From the NCBI RefSeq assembly GCF_010179735.1, contig NZ_JAAEEH010000007.1, positions 1 to 64,000 of the forward strand: 64,000 nucleotides of DNA, given 5' to 3'. Positions 52,468-63,611 of the stretch are shown piece by piece. The position numbers and the translations under genes are program-made. The DNA comes from Anaerotalea alkaliphila (GTDB taxonomy: Bacteria; Bacillota; Clostridia; Lachnospirales; Vallitaleaceae). Below the pieces are notes generated by a model. It was given only the letters and a program-made list of their open reading frames with translations, was not told where the DNA came from and ran no database searches. Position 1 is the first letter of the stretch, and every line of letters starts with the position of its first letter.

Positions 52468-53562
52468 TCAGCGCCTCCCCAGGGACCCCACCCAGTGGCT
52501 GAAAATATGGTGCGCGTCATGGGGGCCTGGCCCCTCTTCCGGATGGAACTGCACGCAGCGCATTCCAAGCGCCGGACAGGACAGGCCTTCCACAGTCTCG
52601 TCGTTCACGTTCCAATGGGTGACCCTGAGACCTTCCAAGGGGCCGCCGGTTGCGGCCAAGGCTTCCACGGAAGCCCCATCCACCGCATAGCCGTGGTTCT
52701 GGGAGGAGATGAACACATTGCCCGTCTCCATATCGATCACCGGATGGTTGCTTCCCCGGTGTCCGAACTTCAGCTTGTAGGTGTCGGCCCCCAGGGCCAG
52801 GGCGATGATCTGGTGCCCCAGGCAGATGCCCCAGACCGGCATCTTGCCCAGGAATGCGCCCGCCAGCGCGATGGCGTTTCGGGCATCCTTGGGGTCCCCC
52901 GGTCCGTTGGAAAAGAGCAGGGCATCCAAAGCCGCTTCCTCTATTTCCCTGGCCTGTACGTCATGGGGGAATACGACCACCCTGCAGGAATGGGCCAGGA
53001 GCTGCTCCAGGATTCCCCGCTTCAGTCCAAGGTCCACCAGCCCCACCGCCCAGGGGGCATCCGGGGGGCCGTAGGTCCTGGTCTCCCTGGCGGACACCCT
53101 GGCCACGATGTCTTTGGGGAAGCTGTACGCCTCCAGCATCTTCCTGTGCCTCTCCTCCAGGGGTTCCGTGGTGAGGATGCAATTCATGGTCCCCTTGTTC
53201 CTGATTCTTTTCGTAAGCATCCGGGTATCCACACCGTCCATTCCCAGGATGTTGTTCCTCTTCAGATATTGGTCCAGCGTCTCCGTGCATTCCCAATGGC
53301 TGGGCACCCTGGCCAACTCCTTTACCACAAAACCGCTGACCTGCACCCGGTCCGATTCCATGTCCTTCCCATTGATCCCATAGTTCCCCACCAGCGGATA
53401 GGTCATGGTCACGACCTGCCCCGCATAGGAGGGGTCGGTCAGGATTTCCTGGTAACCCGTCATGCCGGTATTGAATACGACCTCACCCAGGACCGTTCCT
53501 TCTGCTCCAAAAGCCTGGCCCTCCAGCCGGGTTCCATCCTCCAACAACATAGTCGCCTTCAT
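52468..53562 (-). CDS. carA: carbamoyl phosphate synthase small subunit
   Basis: Glutaminase subunit supplying ammonia to CarB. The 364-aa product has the N-terminal CPSase small-chain domain (GYQEILTDPSYAGQVVTMTYP) and a class I amidotransferase domain with catalytic Cys in GICLGHQI and His/Glu in FHPEEGPGPHD. GGAGG precedes the ATG by four bases; it begins 10 bases after argD. Confidence 0.98.
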   Translation of the reverse strand: MKATMLLEDGTRLEGQAFGAEGTVLGEVVFNTGMTGYQEILTDPSYAGQVVTMTYPLVGNYGINGKDMESDRVQVSGFVVKELARVPSHWECTETLDQYLKRNNILGMDGVDTRMLTKRIRNKGTMNCILTTEPLEERHRKMLEAYSFPKDIVARVSARETRTYGPPDAPWAVGLVDLGLKRGILEQLLAHSCRVVVFPHDVQAREIEEAALDALLFSNGPGDPKDARNAIALAGAFLGKMPVWGICLGHQIIALALGADTYKLKFGHRGSNHPVIDMETGNVFISSQNHGYAVDGASVEALAATGGPLEGLRVTHWNVNDETVEGLSCPALGMRCVQFHPEEGPGPHDAHHIFSHWVGSLGRR

Positions 53563-53572
53563 AATGCCTCCT

Positions 53573-54775
53573 TCAAAGGGGGTCCCCCTGCAGTTCCTTC
53601 AGGCTTTCTTCCACGATGGCCAGCGCCTTGTCCAGGTCTTCGCAACCGACCACCAGCGGGGGCACGAAACGGACGACATTGCTGCCGGCGCCCACCAGCA
53701 GCAGGCCTTTTTCCATCGCTTTCCCCACCACTTCGCCAGGCGCCCTGTCCAGTACAAGCCCCTGCATCAGTCCGTTGCCCCGGACTCCCTGGATCATGGG
53801 GAATTTTTCCGCCAGGGCCCGGAGCCCCTTCTGCAGATGTTCCCCTTTTCTGGACACCTCCTCCAGGAAGCCGTCCTCCAGGAGCACATCCAGGGTCACC
53901 TTCGCGGCGGTGGTGGACAGGGGATTCCCGCCGAAGGTGGCCGCATGGTCTCCAGGCTCGAACCCCTTGGCCGCCTCTTCCGTGGCGATGCACGCACCGA
54001 TGGGGATTCCGGAACCCAGCCCCTTGGCCAAAGCCAGGATGTCCGGTTTGATGCCGTAATGCTGGTGGGCGAACACCTTGCCCGTCCGACCCATGCCCGT
54101 CTGGACCTCGTCCAGGATCATCAGGAGGCCTCTCTCGTCACACAGCTGGCGGACGCCTTGGAGGAACTCCCTGCTGGCCGGAATGATGCCGCCTTCCCCT
54201 TGGATGGGCTCCAGCAGGATGGCGCAGGTGTTCTCCCCCACCGCCTCCCGCACGCTCTCCAGGTCGTTGTAGACCGCATGGCGGATGCCCGGCAGAAGGG
54301 GATCCAGGTCCTTCTGGTACTTCAGCTGCCCTGTGGCGCTGATGGCCCCGTAGGTCCTTCCATGGAAGGATTCCCGCATGGCCACGATTTCGAACCTTTT
54401 TCCGTCCATGTGTTTCTTGGCGTACTTCCTTGCCAGCTTCAGGGATGCCTCGATGGCTTCGGTTCCGGAATTGCAGAAGAACACCCTGCCCATGCCGCTC
54501 TGGGTCACCAGGATTTCCGCGGCTTGGATGGAGGGGATGTTGTAGTACAGGTTGGAGCAATGGGTGAACTTGTCCAGCTGTTCCTTCAAGGCTTTGTTCA
54601 GCCGCTCGTTCCCGTACCCCAGGGCGTTCACCGCGATGCCGGACACGAAATCCAAGTAGGATTTCCCCTGGTCGTCCACCAGCGTGCATCCGTGCCCTGT
54701 CTCGAAGATGACAGGAAAGGGTTTGTAGTTGTTCATCAGATAGGTCTTCGCCTTCTGCAGCAGTTCGTCATGCAT
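53573..54775 (-). CDS. argD: acetylornithine aminotransferase
   Basis: PLP-dependent conversion of N-acetylglutamate semialdehyde to N-acetylornithine. The 400-aa class III aminotransferase has FFCNSGTEAIEASLKLARK, the PLP-contacting ILDEVQTGMGRTG and the Schiff-base Lys in LALAKGLGSGIPIGA. AAGGAG lies inside the end of argB, 8 bases before the ATG; three bases separate the genes, so translation is coupled. Confidence 0.96.
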   Translation of the reverse strand: MHDELLQKAKTYLMNNYKPFPVIFETGHGCTLVDDQGKSYLDFVSGIAVNALGYGNERLNKALKEQLDKFTHCSNLYYNIPSIQAAEILVTQSGMGRVFFCNSGTEAIEASLKLARKYAKKHMDGKRFEIVAMRESFHGRTYGAISATGQLKYQKDLDPLLPGIRHAVYNDLESVREAVGENTCAILLEPIQGEGGIIPASREFLQGVRQLCDERGLLMILDEVQTGMGRTGKVFAHQHYGIKPDILALAKGLGSGIPIGACIATEEAAKGFEPGDHAATFGGNPLSTTAAKVTLDVLLEDGFLEEVSRKGEHLQKGLRALAEKFPMIQGVRGNGLMQGLVLDRAPGEVVGKAMEKGLLLVGAGSNVVRFVPPLVVGCEDLDKALAIVEESLKELQGDPL

Positions 54776-54778
54776 GGT

Positions 54779-55669
54779 TCATTCTCCTTCGTATTCCGTA
54801 ATGTCGAAGCTCTTTCCGAACATGGTCCCCACACCGCTGGTGGTGAACACTTCCAGGAGGAGGCTGTGCTCCACACGGCCGTCCAGGATGTGCACGTTCT
54901 TCACGCCCTTGTTGATTCCCTCCACGCAGCAGTCCACCTTGGGAAGCATGCCCCCGGAAATCACTCCCGAAGCGATCAGGCCATCTACCTCGTCCAGGCG
55001 GATTTTGGAAATCAGGCTTTCCTTGTCCTTCACATCCCGCAGGACCCCTTCCACATCCGTGAGGAAGATCAGCTTCTCGGAATCCAGGGCCCCCGCTATT
55101 GCGGAGGCCGCATAGTCGGCGTTGATGTTGTAGGTCTGCCCCTTCTCGTCCGTCCCGATGGGGGCGATGACGGGGATGAAGTCGTTCTCCAGAAGCGTGT
55201 TGATCAGCTTGGTGTCCACATGGGTGATTTCCCCCACGAAACCGATGTCCGCCCCCTCGCTGTAAACCTTCCGCACCTTCAGCGTCTTCCCGTCCTTGCC
55301 GGTGATGCCCACCGCATTCAGGTCATGGTTCTGGATCATCTGGACGACGTCCTTGTTCACCTTGCCGGCCAGGACCATCTCCACCACTTCCATGGTCTCT
55401 TCGTCCGTCACCCGCAAGCCGTTGACGAACCGGGCCTTCTTGCCGACCTTGTCCAGGAGTGCGTTGATTTCCTTTCCGCCGCCGTGGACGATGACCACCT
55501 TGAATCCCACCAGTTTCATCAGGACCAGGTCCTCGATGACCGTTTCCTTGACCTTGTCGTCCACCATGGCGCTTCCGCCGTATTTCACGACCACGATCTT
55601 CCCGTTGAACTGCTTGATATAGGGAAGCGCTTCCACCAGCACCTTCGCCTTGTCGATGTATTTCTGCAT
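54779..55669 (-). CDS. argB: acetylglutamate kinase
   Basis: Phosphorylates N-acetylglutamate, the usual feedback point of arginine synthesis. The 296-aa product has VVKYGGSAM, VIVHGGGKEIN, INADYAASAIAGAL and a C-terminal IVD/GMLPKV segment. An N-terminal helix of about 20 residues (MQKYIDKAKVLVEALPYIK) precedes the core, the feature of arginine-sensitive hexameric forms. ATG at 55669 has GGGAGGAG upstream; longer frames run into argJ. Confidence 0.96.
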   Translation of the reverse strand: MQKYIDKAKVLVEALPYIKQFNGKIVVVKYGGSAMVDDKVKETVIEDLVLMKLVGFKVVIVHGGGKEINALLDKVGKKARFVNGLRVTDEETMEVVEMVLAGKVNKDVVQMIQNHDLNAVGITGKDGKTLKVRKVYSEGADIGFVGEITHVDTKLINTLLENDFIPVIAPIGTDEKGQTYNINADYAASAIAGALDSEKLIFLTDVEGVLRDVKDKESLISKIRLDEVDGLIASGVISGGMLPKVDCCVEGINKGVKNVHILDGRVEHSLLLEVFTTSGVGTMFGKSFDITEYEGE

Positions 55670-55701
55670 GTCTCCTCCCTTTCCCGCCTGTCCTGCCGGC
55701 A

Positions 55702-56922
55702 TCAGGTCCTGTACTCCCCGTTGATTTTCACATATTCGTAGCTGAGGTCGCATCCCCAGGCGGTGGCCGTCTCCTCGCCGTCCGCAAGTTCCACAAGGAC
55801 CTGGATGTTCCTCTCGTGGAGCAGTTCCAGCGCCTCCTCCTCGTTGAAGGGGACAGGCATGCCCTCTTCCATCAGCACGATGGTTCCACCCGTGCTCTTG
55901 TAGGTCAGCTTCACATGGGAAGGGTCGAAATGGGCGCCGGAATACCCCATGGCGCATAGGATCCGGCCCCAGTTCGCGTCCTCACCGAAAAAAGCGGTTT
56001 TCACCAGGTTGGAGGTGATGATGGACTTGCCCATGAGCTTGGCGTCCTTCTTGGTTTTGGCTCCCTGGATGACCACCTCGATGAACTTGGTGACCCCTTC
56101 CCCGTCGTTGACGATCATCTTCGCAAGATGGGAATTCAGCTTGTGCAGGGCCTTCCTGAACTCCCAGTAATCCGCATCCTCGTCCTGGATGGGTTTGTTG
56201 CCCGCCGCTCCGTTGGCCAGGAGGAGGAGCATGTCGTTGGTGCTTGTGTCCCCGTCCACCGAAATCATGTTGTAGGTGTCCTCCACGTCCTCGGACAGGG
56301 CCTTCTGCAGCAGTTCGGGTGCAATTGCCAAATCCGTGGTGATGAAGGCCAGCATGGTGGCCATGTTGGGATGGATCATCCCGGATCCTTTGGCCATGCC
56401 TCCCATGGTGACGGTCTTTCCCCCCGCTTCAAAGGAAACCGCGGCGTGTTTGGTGTAGGTGTCGGTGGTCATGATGGCCTCCGCAGCCGCCAGACCGCCC
56501 TCGTCCGAGGCTTCCACCTTGGCCGCCACCTTTTCGATCCCGGACAGGACAGTGTCGATGGGCAACGGAACGCCGATGACGCCTGTCGAGGCAACCAGCA
56601 CGGCGTCCGTCTCCAGTCCGAATTGCTCCGCCGTCTTCCTGGCCATCTGCTCCGTATGCAGGACGCCCGCCTCTCCGGTACAGGCGTTGGCGTTTCCGCT
56701 GTTCACCACGATTGCCTGGACGCTTCCGCCCTCCTGCAGCAGCTTGTGGTTCCAGAGGACCGGAGCCGCCTTGACCACGTTCTTCGTGAAGACACCCGCA
56801 TAGGAGGCCTGCGCTTCGCTGAACACAATGGCCAGGTCCTTGCGCTTCCGCTTGATCCCCACAAACTCTCCATATGCTTTGAACCCCTTTGGCGTAGTGA
56901 CGCTGCCTTTGATCAATTCCAT
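55702..56922 (-). CDS. argJ: bifunctional glutamate N-acetyltransferase/ornithine acetyltransferase
   Basis: ArgJ transfers the acetyl group from acetylornithine to glutamate, closing the acetyl cycle; bifunctional forms also use acetyl-CoA. The 406-aa precursor has the self-cleavage motif [14 protein letters not shown] (cleavage before the Thr that becomes the nucleophile, about residue 188) and the C-terminal [15 protein letters not shown]. First gene of the arg-car operon, with AAAGGGG before the ATG. argC, which normally precedes argJ, is not present. Confidence 0.97.
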   Translation of the reverse strand: MELIKGSVTTPKGFKAYGEFVGIKRKRKDLAIVFSEAQASYAGVFTKNVVKAAPVLWNHKLLQEGGSVQAIVVNSGNANACTGEAGVLHTEQMARKTAEQFGLETDAVLVASTGVIGVPLPIDTVLSGIEKVAAKVEASDEGGLAAAEAIMTTDTYTKHAAVSFEAGGKTVTMGGMAKGSGMIHPNMATMLAFITTDLAIAPELLQKALSEDVEDTYNMISVDGDTSTNDMLLLLANGAAGNKPIQDEDADYWEFRKALHKLNSHLAKMIVNDGEGVTKFIEVVIQGAKTKKDAKLMGKSIITSNLVKTAFFGEDANWGRILCAMGYSGAHFDPSHVKLTYKSTGGTIVLMEEGMPVPFNEEEALELLHERNIQVLVELADGEETATAWGCDLSYEYVKINGEYRT

Positions 56923-56963
56923 AGTCTAGCCCCTTTCTTGTCCTGCGCTTCTTGTTTCAATGT

Positions 56964-56998
56964 TACATAATTATACATTCTATTTTATAAAGATGCAA
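56964..56998 (-). promoter_or_regulatory. argJ promoter with two ARG-box-like operators
   Basis: TTGCAT (56993-56998), 17-bp spacer, TATAAT (56970-56975) on the minus strand. Two sequences resembling the ArgR/AhrC box core TGAATAATTATTCA overlie it: TGTATAATTATGTA (56964-56977; 11 of 14) covers the -10 and TGCATCTTTATAAA (56984-56997; 9 of 14) covers the -35, six bases apart. This spacing equals that at argG. Binding by ArgR would block polymerase. Confidence 0.65.
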
Positions 56999-57045
56999 CC
57001 TTTTTTCTTTATGGACGAAAGTCCGGCCACCGCCGCAGTTCCATC

Positions 57046-57074
57046 TTTTAAAGCGGTTGCTTCTATGATAGAAT
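57046..57074 (+). promoter_or_regulatory. extended -10 promoter of cls
   Basis: TAGAAT (57069-57074) preceded by TGA gives an extended -10; a weak -35 TTTTAA (57046-57051) lies 17 bp upstream. The mRNA would start only about 12-14 nt before the cls ATG, at the GGAGG site. The element GCTTCTATGATA is shared with nadE. Confidence 0.5.
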
Positions 57075-57093
57075 GGTTTCGGAGGTACACCGC

Positions 57094-58557
57094 ATGATCC
57101 CATATCCTTACATCCAATTCCTTCCAATAAACTACCTTGCCTTCTTCATGCTCAACCTGCTGTTCTCCACCATCGTCATCCTGCTGGAGAGGAAGGATCC
57201 CCTGGCGGCCTTGGCCTGGCTGTTCTTCATGACGCTTTTTCCGGGAGTCGGCTTCTTCTTCTACCTCCTGCTGGCCCAGAACATCTCAAAAAGGAAGATC
57301 TTCAAATACACCGCGGAAGAATCCAGGTTGTACGCCTCCGTGCTGGAAAGCCAGCGCAGGGCCCTGGAGGGGGCGAACTACCCCTTCCTGCATCCGGAAA
57401 CCAGGGATTACGAGGACCTGATCCTCTTCCACAACCGGTTGAGCGACTCCTTATTCTCCCAGAACAACCGGGTTTCCTTCTTTTTCGACGGCACGGAGAA
57501 GTTCGACCGCCTGTTCCAGGACATCCGGGAGGCCAAGCACCATGTCCATATGCTTTATTATATCATCCAAGGGGACAGCTTGGGACAAAAACTTTTCGAA
57601 TTGCTGGGCGAAAAGGCATCCCAGGGGGTGGAGGTCCGTCTCCTGGTGGACCACGTGGGAGGGCGGCACCTTCCCCGCTCCAGAGTTGCTGCGCTCCGGG
57701 CCCAGGGAGCGGAAGTCTGCTTCTTCTTCCCTTCCTGGCTGCGGTACTTCAATCTGAAGGGCAACTACAGGAACCACCGGAAGATCACCGTAATCGACGG
57801 GGAAGTGGGGTATGTGGGCGGCTTCAATGTGGGCAACGAGTATCTGGGGCTGAAGAGGAAATTCGGCTATTGGCGGGATACCCATCTGCGCATCGAAGGG
57901 GACGCGGTCATCGCCATGCAGCTGCGCTTCTTCCTGGATTGGCGCAACGCTTCCAGGAAGGGTCTGACCCTGTCCCCCGCCTATCTGGGGTCGGACCGTT
58001 CCACGGGGGATGTGGCGGTCCAGATCGTCTCCTCCGGTCCGGACAACATCAACCAGCAGATCAAGCAGGGGTACCTGAAGATGGTCCACCGGGCGGTGGA
58101 AAGCATCGACATCCAGACCCCCTACTTCATCCCCGACGAAAGCATTCTGGAGGCCTTGCGGATTGCCGCCTCCTCCGGCGTGCGGGTCCGTCTGATGATC
58201 CCCCGGATGCCGGACCACATCTTCATCTACTGGGCCACCTATTCCTATGCGGCGGACCTGCTCCCCTACGGAGTGGAGGTCTACATCTACGAAAAGGGCT
58301 TCCTCCATGCGAAAGCCATCCTTGTGGACCGGAAGGCCTGCTCCATCGGCAGCTGCAACTTCGACATCCGCAGCTTCAAGCTGAACTTCGAGGCCAACGC
58401 CTTCATTTACGACCGGCAGGCCAGCATGGCCCAGGCCCTGCAGTTCGAAAAGGACCTGCTTTCCTGCCGGCGGCTGACCCTGGAGGATTACGGCAACAGG
58501 CCTTTCGTGGTGAAAGTGAAGGAGGCCGTATCCAGACTCTTTTCCCCCCTGCTGTAG
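57094..58557 (+). CDS. cls: cardiolipin synthase
   Basis: Phospholipase-D-type enzyme that joins two phosphatidylglycerols. The 487-aa protein has two N-terminal membrane helices (about 12-32 and 40-62), then two PLD domains with HKD motifs: HRKITVIDG (about 228-236) and HAKAILVDR (about 407-415). ATG at 57094 has GGAGG upstream; an in-frame GTG seven codons earlier lies in the -10 region. It lies between the two arg operons and is transcribed with argG's polarity, but argG has its own promoter. Confidence 0.96.
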   Translation: MIPYPYIQFLPINYLAFFMLNLLFSTIVILLERKDPLAALAWLFFMTLFPGVGFFFYLLLAQNISKRKIFKYTAEESRLYASVLESQRRALEGANYPFLHPETRDYEDLILFHNRLSDSLFSQNNRVSFFFDGTEKFDRLFQDIREAKHHVHMLYYIIQGDSLGQKLFELLGEKASQGVEVRLLVDHVGGRHLPRSRVAALRAQGAEVCFFFPSWLRYFNLKGNYRNHRKITVIDGEVGYVGGFNVGNEYLGLKRKFGYWRDTHLRIEGDAVIAMQLRFFLDWRNASRKGLTLSPAYLGSDRSTGDVAVQIVSSGPDNINQQIKQGYLKMVHRAVESIDIQTPYFIPDESILEALRIAASSGVRVRLMIPRMPDHIFIYWATYSYAADLLPYGVEVYIYEKGFLHAKAILVDRKACSIGSCNFDIRSFKLNFEANAFIYDRQASMAQALQFEKDLLSCRRLTLEDYGNRPFVVKVKEAVSRLFSPLL

Positions 58558-58573
58558 TTTTCGGAAACAGGTA

Positions 58574-58608
58574 TTGCATATTTATTAAGCTTAATGTATA
58601 ATTATACC
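58574..58608 (+). promoter_or_regulatory. argG promoter with two ARG-box-like operators
   Basis: TTGCAT (58574-58579), 17-bp spacer, TATAAT (58597-58602). Two ARG-box-like cores cover it: TGCATATTTATTAA (58575-58588) and TGTATAATTATACC (58595-58608), each matching TGAATAATTATTCA at 11 of 14 positions and six bases apart. Written as 18-bp boxes they are 2 bp apart, the usual ArgR tandem arrangement. Confidence 0.7.
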
Positions 58609-58646
58609 CAATCAACATCAATTGGATAGAAAATGGAGGAATTCGT

Positions 58647-59858
<1,212 letters not shown>

Positions 59859-59871
59859 AAAGGAGACCGCT

Positions 59872-61257
59872 ATGAAATTGTGGGGAGGCCGCTTTTCAAA
59901 AAGCACCGATGCCATGGTGGACGACTTCAACTCCTCCATCCGCTTCGACCAGAGGCTGTACCGTCAGGACATCGCAGGCAGCATGGCCCACGTCACCATG
60001 TTGGGACAGCAGGGCATCATCAGCCAGGAGGAGGCGCAGGCCATCCGGTCGGGCCTTGAGGCCATCTTGGGGTCCATCGAAAACGGGGATGCCGCATTCG
60101 ACATCGATGCGGAAGACATCCACATGAACATTGAGAAGATGCTGATCCAGCGGATCGGGGATGTGGGCAAGAAGCTCCACACCGGACGCAGCCGGAACGA
60201 CCAGGTGGCCCTGGACATGCGGATGTATGTCCGGGAGGAAATCCGCGTCCTCCAGTCCATGGTGGCCGACCTGCACCGGGTCCTGCTGGACCAATCGGCG
60301 GAGCATCTGGACACCATCATGCCCGGATACACCCATCTCCAGAAGGCCCAGCCCATCACCTTCGCCCATCACCTGATGGCCTATTTCGAAATGCTCAAGC
60401 GGGACACCCAGCGGCTTTCGGACGTGTGGAAGCGCACCAATGTGCTTCCACTGGGAGCGGGAGCCCTGGCCACCACCACCTATCCCCTGGACCGGGAAGC
60501 GGTGGCCGGACTCCTGGACTTCGACGGCATCTGCCTCAACAGTCTGGACGCGGTTTCAGACAGGGACTTCTGTCTGGAGCTCCTGGGGGCCTTGTCCATC
60601 CTGATGATGCATCTGAGCCGGTTCAGCGAGGAAATCATCCTCTGGTGCACCAACGAGTTCCAGTTCATCGAGCTGGACGACGCCTACAGCACCGGCAGCA
60701 GCATCATGCCCCAGAAGAAGAACCCGGACATCGCGGAACTGGTGCGCGGCAAGACCGGCCGTGTCTATGGCGACATGGTGGCCCTTCTTGCCACCATGAA
60801 ATCCCTGCCCCTGGCCTACAACAAGGACATGCAGGAGGACAAGGAGGCGACTTTCGACGCCATCGACACGGTGAAGATGTGTCTTCCCATCTTCACCGAC
60901 ATGCTCCGCACCATGAAGGTGAACAGGAACCGGATGCGCCAGGGAGCCTCCGGCGGCTTCACCAACGCCACCGACGCTGCGGACTATCTTGTCAAGAAGG
61001 GCGTCCCCTTCCGGGACGCCCACGAGATCGTGGGCAAGCTGGTCTACCGCTGCATCCAGACGGACCAGACCCTGGAAGGCCTCAGCCTGGAAGAGTACAA
61101 GGCCCTGTCCCCAGTGTTCGGGCCGGACATCTACGATGCCATTTCCCTGGAGACCTGCGTCAACAAGCGGCAGGTCATCGGCGGCCCCTCCAGGGCCATG
61201 ATGGAAAAGGTCATCGCATTGAACGAGGCGTTCCTGCAGCAGGAACCTATCCGATAA
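59872..61257 (+). CDS. argH: argininosuccinate lyase
   Basis: Cleaves argininosuccinate to arginine and fumarate. The 461-aa product starts [20 protein letters not shown] and has [31 protein letters not shown] and the fumarase-superfamily signature [12 protein letters not shown], which holds the catalytic Ser. Second and last gene of argGH, closed by a long perfect palindrome. Confidence 0.98.
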   Translation: MKLWGGRFSKSTDAMVDDFNSSIRFDQRLYRQDIAGSMAHVTMLGQQGIISQEEAQAIRSGLEAILGSIENGDAAFDIDAEDIHMNIEKMLIQRIGDVGKKLHTGRSRNDQVALDMRMYVREEIRVLQSMVADLHRVLLDQSAEHLDTIMPGYTHLQKAQPITFAHHLMAYFEMLKRDTQRLSDVWKRTNVLPLGAGALATTTYPLDREAVAGLLDFDGICLNSLDAVSDRDFCLELLGALSILMMHLSRFSEEIILWCTNEFQFIELDDAYSTGSSIMPQKKNPDIAELVRGKTGRVYGDMVALLATMKSLPLAYNKDMQEDKEATFDAIDTVKMCLPIFTDMLRTMKVNRNRMRQGASGGFTNATDAADYLVKKGVPFRDAHEIVGKLVYRCIQTDQTLEGLSLEEYKALSPVFGPDIYDAISLETCVNKRQVIGGPSRAMMEKVIALNEAFLQQEPIR

Positions 61258-61284
61258 GAAGTACCTGGAGGGAAATTCCAGGCA

Positions 61285-61322
61285 CATGAAAAGGCCGGCC
61301 CCATGGGGCCGGCCTTTTCATG
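61285..61322. terminator. 38-bp perfect palindrome, bidirectional terminator of argH and glgB
   Basis: The two 19-base halves are exact reverse complements: CATGAAAAGGCCGGCCCCA and its mirror. GC-rich core arms flanked by AAAA/TTTT allow termination in both directions. It lies 27 bp after argH and 2 bp from the glgB stop. A smaller CCTGGA/TCCAGG hairpin precedes it. Confidence 0.88.
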
Positions 61323-61324
61323 TC

Positions 61325-63511
61325 TTATCCCAGATATTTCAACACGGTGATCCCCAGCGGCGGAACCTTCAGGGACAGGCTGTGGTCCCTGCCGTCCCAT
61401 TCGATTTTTTCCGTCAGGATTGCATCCGCATTCACGGTTCCGCTTCCGCCGTACTTCTCTTCATCGCTGTTCATGATCTCCAGATAGCTTCCCTTGTAGG
61501 GAACCCCAACCCTGTGCATGGTCCGGGGAACGGGCGTGTAGTTGGCCACGAAGACCAAGGTGTCCGTCTTGTGCTCGCCCTTGCGCACGAAGGATACGAT
61601 GCTGGCCTCGTAGTCGGAACAGTTGATCCACTCGAAGCCCGCTTCGGTGAAGTCGTCATACCAGCAGGCGGGCTCGTTCACATACAGGTAGTTCAGGTCC
61701 TTGACGAACTGTTGCATTTCCCTGTGCTTCTCGAACTCCAGAAGGTGCCAATCCAGGCTCTTGGTTTCTGTCCATTCGTCGAACTGGGCGAACTCCCCTC
61801 CCATGAAGAGCAGCTTCTTGCCCGGATGTCCGTACATGTAGCCATAGGCAAGCCGCAGGTTGGCGAACTTCTGCCAGTAATCCCCTGGCATCTTGTTGAT
61901 CATGGACCCCTTGCCATGGACCACCTCGTCATGGGAAAGCACCAGGACGAAATTCTCCGTATAGGCATAGATCATGCCGAAGGTCAGGTCGTTGTGGTGG
62001 TATTTCCTATGGATGGGGTCCTTGGAGACGTAGCGGAGGAAATCGTTCATCCAGCCCATGTTCCACTTCAGGCCGAATCCCAGGCCACCGATGTTGGAAG
62101 GCCGGGAAACCCCAGGCCAGGAGGTGGATTCCTCCGCGACCATCAGTGCCCCCTTGTATCTGCCGTAGATGACCGAATTCAAGTGCCGGAAAAACTCCAC
62201 AGCCTCCAGATTCTCCCTGCCCCCGTGGGGATTGGGAATCCACTGGCCGTCGTCCTTGCCGTAGTCCAGATACAGCATGGAAGCCACCGCATCCACCCGC
62301 AGTCCGTCCAGATGGAACTTCTCCAGCCAGAAGATGGCGTTGCCGATCAGGAAATTCTTGACCTCGTTCCTACCGTAATTGAAGATCTTGGTGCCCCAGT
62401 GGGGATGCTCCCCCTGCCTGGGGTCTCCATGCTCGTACAGGGCCGTTCCGTCGAAGTTTGCCAGCGCGAAGTCGTCTTTGGGGAAATGGGCGGGCACCCA
62501 GTCCAGGATCACGCCGATGCCGCTCATATGGCAGTAGTCCACGAAATACATGAAGTCTTCCGGCTTGCCGAAACGGCTTGTGGGCGCATAGTAACCGGAC
62601 ACCTGGTACCCCCAGGAACCGTCGAAGGGATGTTCGGATACGGGCATCAGTTCGATGTGGGTGTATCCCATTTCTTTCACGTAATTCACCAGGTCATGTG
62701 CCAGGTCCCTGTAGTTCATGAAGCCCGTCTCGGAGCCGTTCCGCTTCCAGGATCCCAGATGGACCTCATAGATGGCGATGGGCACATCCAGGTTTCCCAC
62801 GTTCTTCTTCTCTTCCTGCCAGTGCCTGTCCCTCCACTCGTAGCTGTTCAGGTCTGCCACCACGGAAGCCGTATTGGGCCTAAGTTCCGAATAGTTGGCG
62901 TAGGGGTCCGATTTCTTCAGGAGATAGCCTTCCTGCGTCTTGATCTCGTATTTGTAACGCTCCCCCAAACCGATGCCGGGAATGAAAAGCTCGAAAATTC
63001 CCGATTGTCCCAGTGTGCGCATGGGATGGATCCTGCCGTCCCAGCCGTTGAAATCACCGATGACGCTCACGCGCTTGGCGTTGGGTGCCCATACGCTGAA
63101 GCAGACGCCCTGCGCCCCTTCATGTTCCATTGCGTGGGCCCCCATCTTCTCGTAGATCTCGTAATGGGTTCCTTGCCCGAAGAGATAGAGGTCCAACTCC
63201 CCAAGCACGGGACCGAACTTGTAGGGGTCTTCCGTCTCCCAGCCGTTCCCATACCCGTCTTCCAGGAGCACCTTGTATTCCAGCTGTCCCGGCAACTCCA
63301 CGGTGAAGAAGCCGTCCTCATGGACCTTCTCCATGGGATGCGCTTCCCCGCTGTTCTTGTCCACGACCACAGCCTTCACCGCGGCGGGTTGGAACACGTT
63401 CACGTGCCAGCCTCCGCCCTCCTCTTGGTGGATCCCCAGCAAATGGTGCGGATCCCTATGTTCCGAAGCCAGCAAGGCATCCAATTCATCTTTGTTGATG
63501 TACGCTCTCAT
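61325..63511 (-). CDS. glgB: 1,4-alpha-glucan branching enzyme
   Basis: Introduces alpha-1,6 branches into glycogen. The roughly 728-aa GH13 protein has N-terminal carbohydrate-binding modules (first with [10 protein letters not shown], second with [22 protein letters not shown]), the catalytic barrel with [16 protein letters not shown] (nucleophile Asp), [11 protein letters not shown] (acid/base Glu) and [11 protein letters not shown], and a C-terminal all-beta domain. Two tandem ATGs exist; the second, at 63511, is better spaced from GGAGG. No other glycogen gene is in the window. Confidence 0.97.
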   Translation of the reverse strand: MRAYINKDELDALLASEHRDPHHLLGIHQEEGGGWHVNVFQPAAVKAVVVDKNSGEAHPMEKVHEDGFFTVELPGQLEYKVLLEDGYGNGWETEDPYKFGPVLGELDLYLFGQGTHYEIYEKMGAHAMEHEGAQGVCFSVWAPNAKRVSVIGDFNGWDGRIHPMRTLGQSGIFELFIPGIGLGERYKYEIKTQEGYLLKKSDPYANYSELRPNTASVVADLNSYEWRDRHWQEEKKNVGNLDVPIAIYEVHLGSWKRNGSETGFMNYRDLAHDLVNYVKEMGYTHIELMPVSEHPFDGSWGYQVSGYYAPTSRFGKPEDFMYFVDYCHMSGIGVILDWVPAHFPKDDFALANFDGTALYEHGDPRQGEHPHWGTKIFNYGRNEVKNFLIGNAIFWLEKFHLDGLRVDAVASMLYLDYGKDDGQWIPNPHGGRENLEAVEFFRHLNSVIYGRYKGALMVAEESTSWPGVSRPSNIGGLGFGLKWNMGWMNDFLRYVSKDPIHRKYHHNDLTFGMIYAYTENFVLVLSHDEVVHGKGSMINKMPGDYWQKFANLRLAYGYMYGHPGKKLLFMGGEFAQFDEWTETKSLDWHLLEFEKHREMQQFVKDLNYLYVNEPACWYDDFTEAGFEWINCSDYEASIVSFVRKGEHKTDTLVFVANYTPVPRTMHRVGVPYKGSYLEIMNSDEEKYGGSGTVNADAILTEKIEWDGRDHSLSLKVPPLGITVLKYLG

Positions 63512-63540
63512 CATACCCCTCCTTTTCCATTCTTATGCTT

Positions 63541-63569
63541 ATTCTACACGCAAACCCGGGAAACCACAA
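63541..63569 (-). promoter_or_regulatory. glgB promoter
   Basis: TTGTGG (63564-63569), 17-bp spacer, TAGAAT (63541-63546) on the minus strand, about 30 bp before glgB. It makes glgB a single-gene unit between the hflC-like gene and the argH terminator. Confidence 0.6.
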
Positions 63570-63611
63570 GTAGAAGATGCCTGCCGGCCGTTCCACGCTT
63601 TTTGTTTGTTT

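Noticed and set aside
61285-61322. 38-bp palindrome as protein operator or cruciform element
   Set aside because: It lies between two convergent gene ends with AAAA/TTTT flanks, exactly as a bidirectional terminator should.
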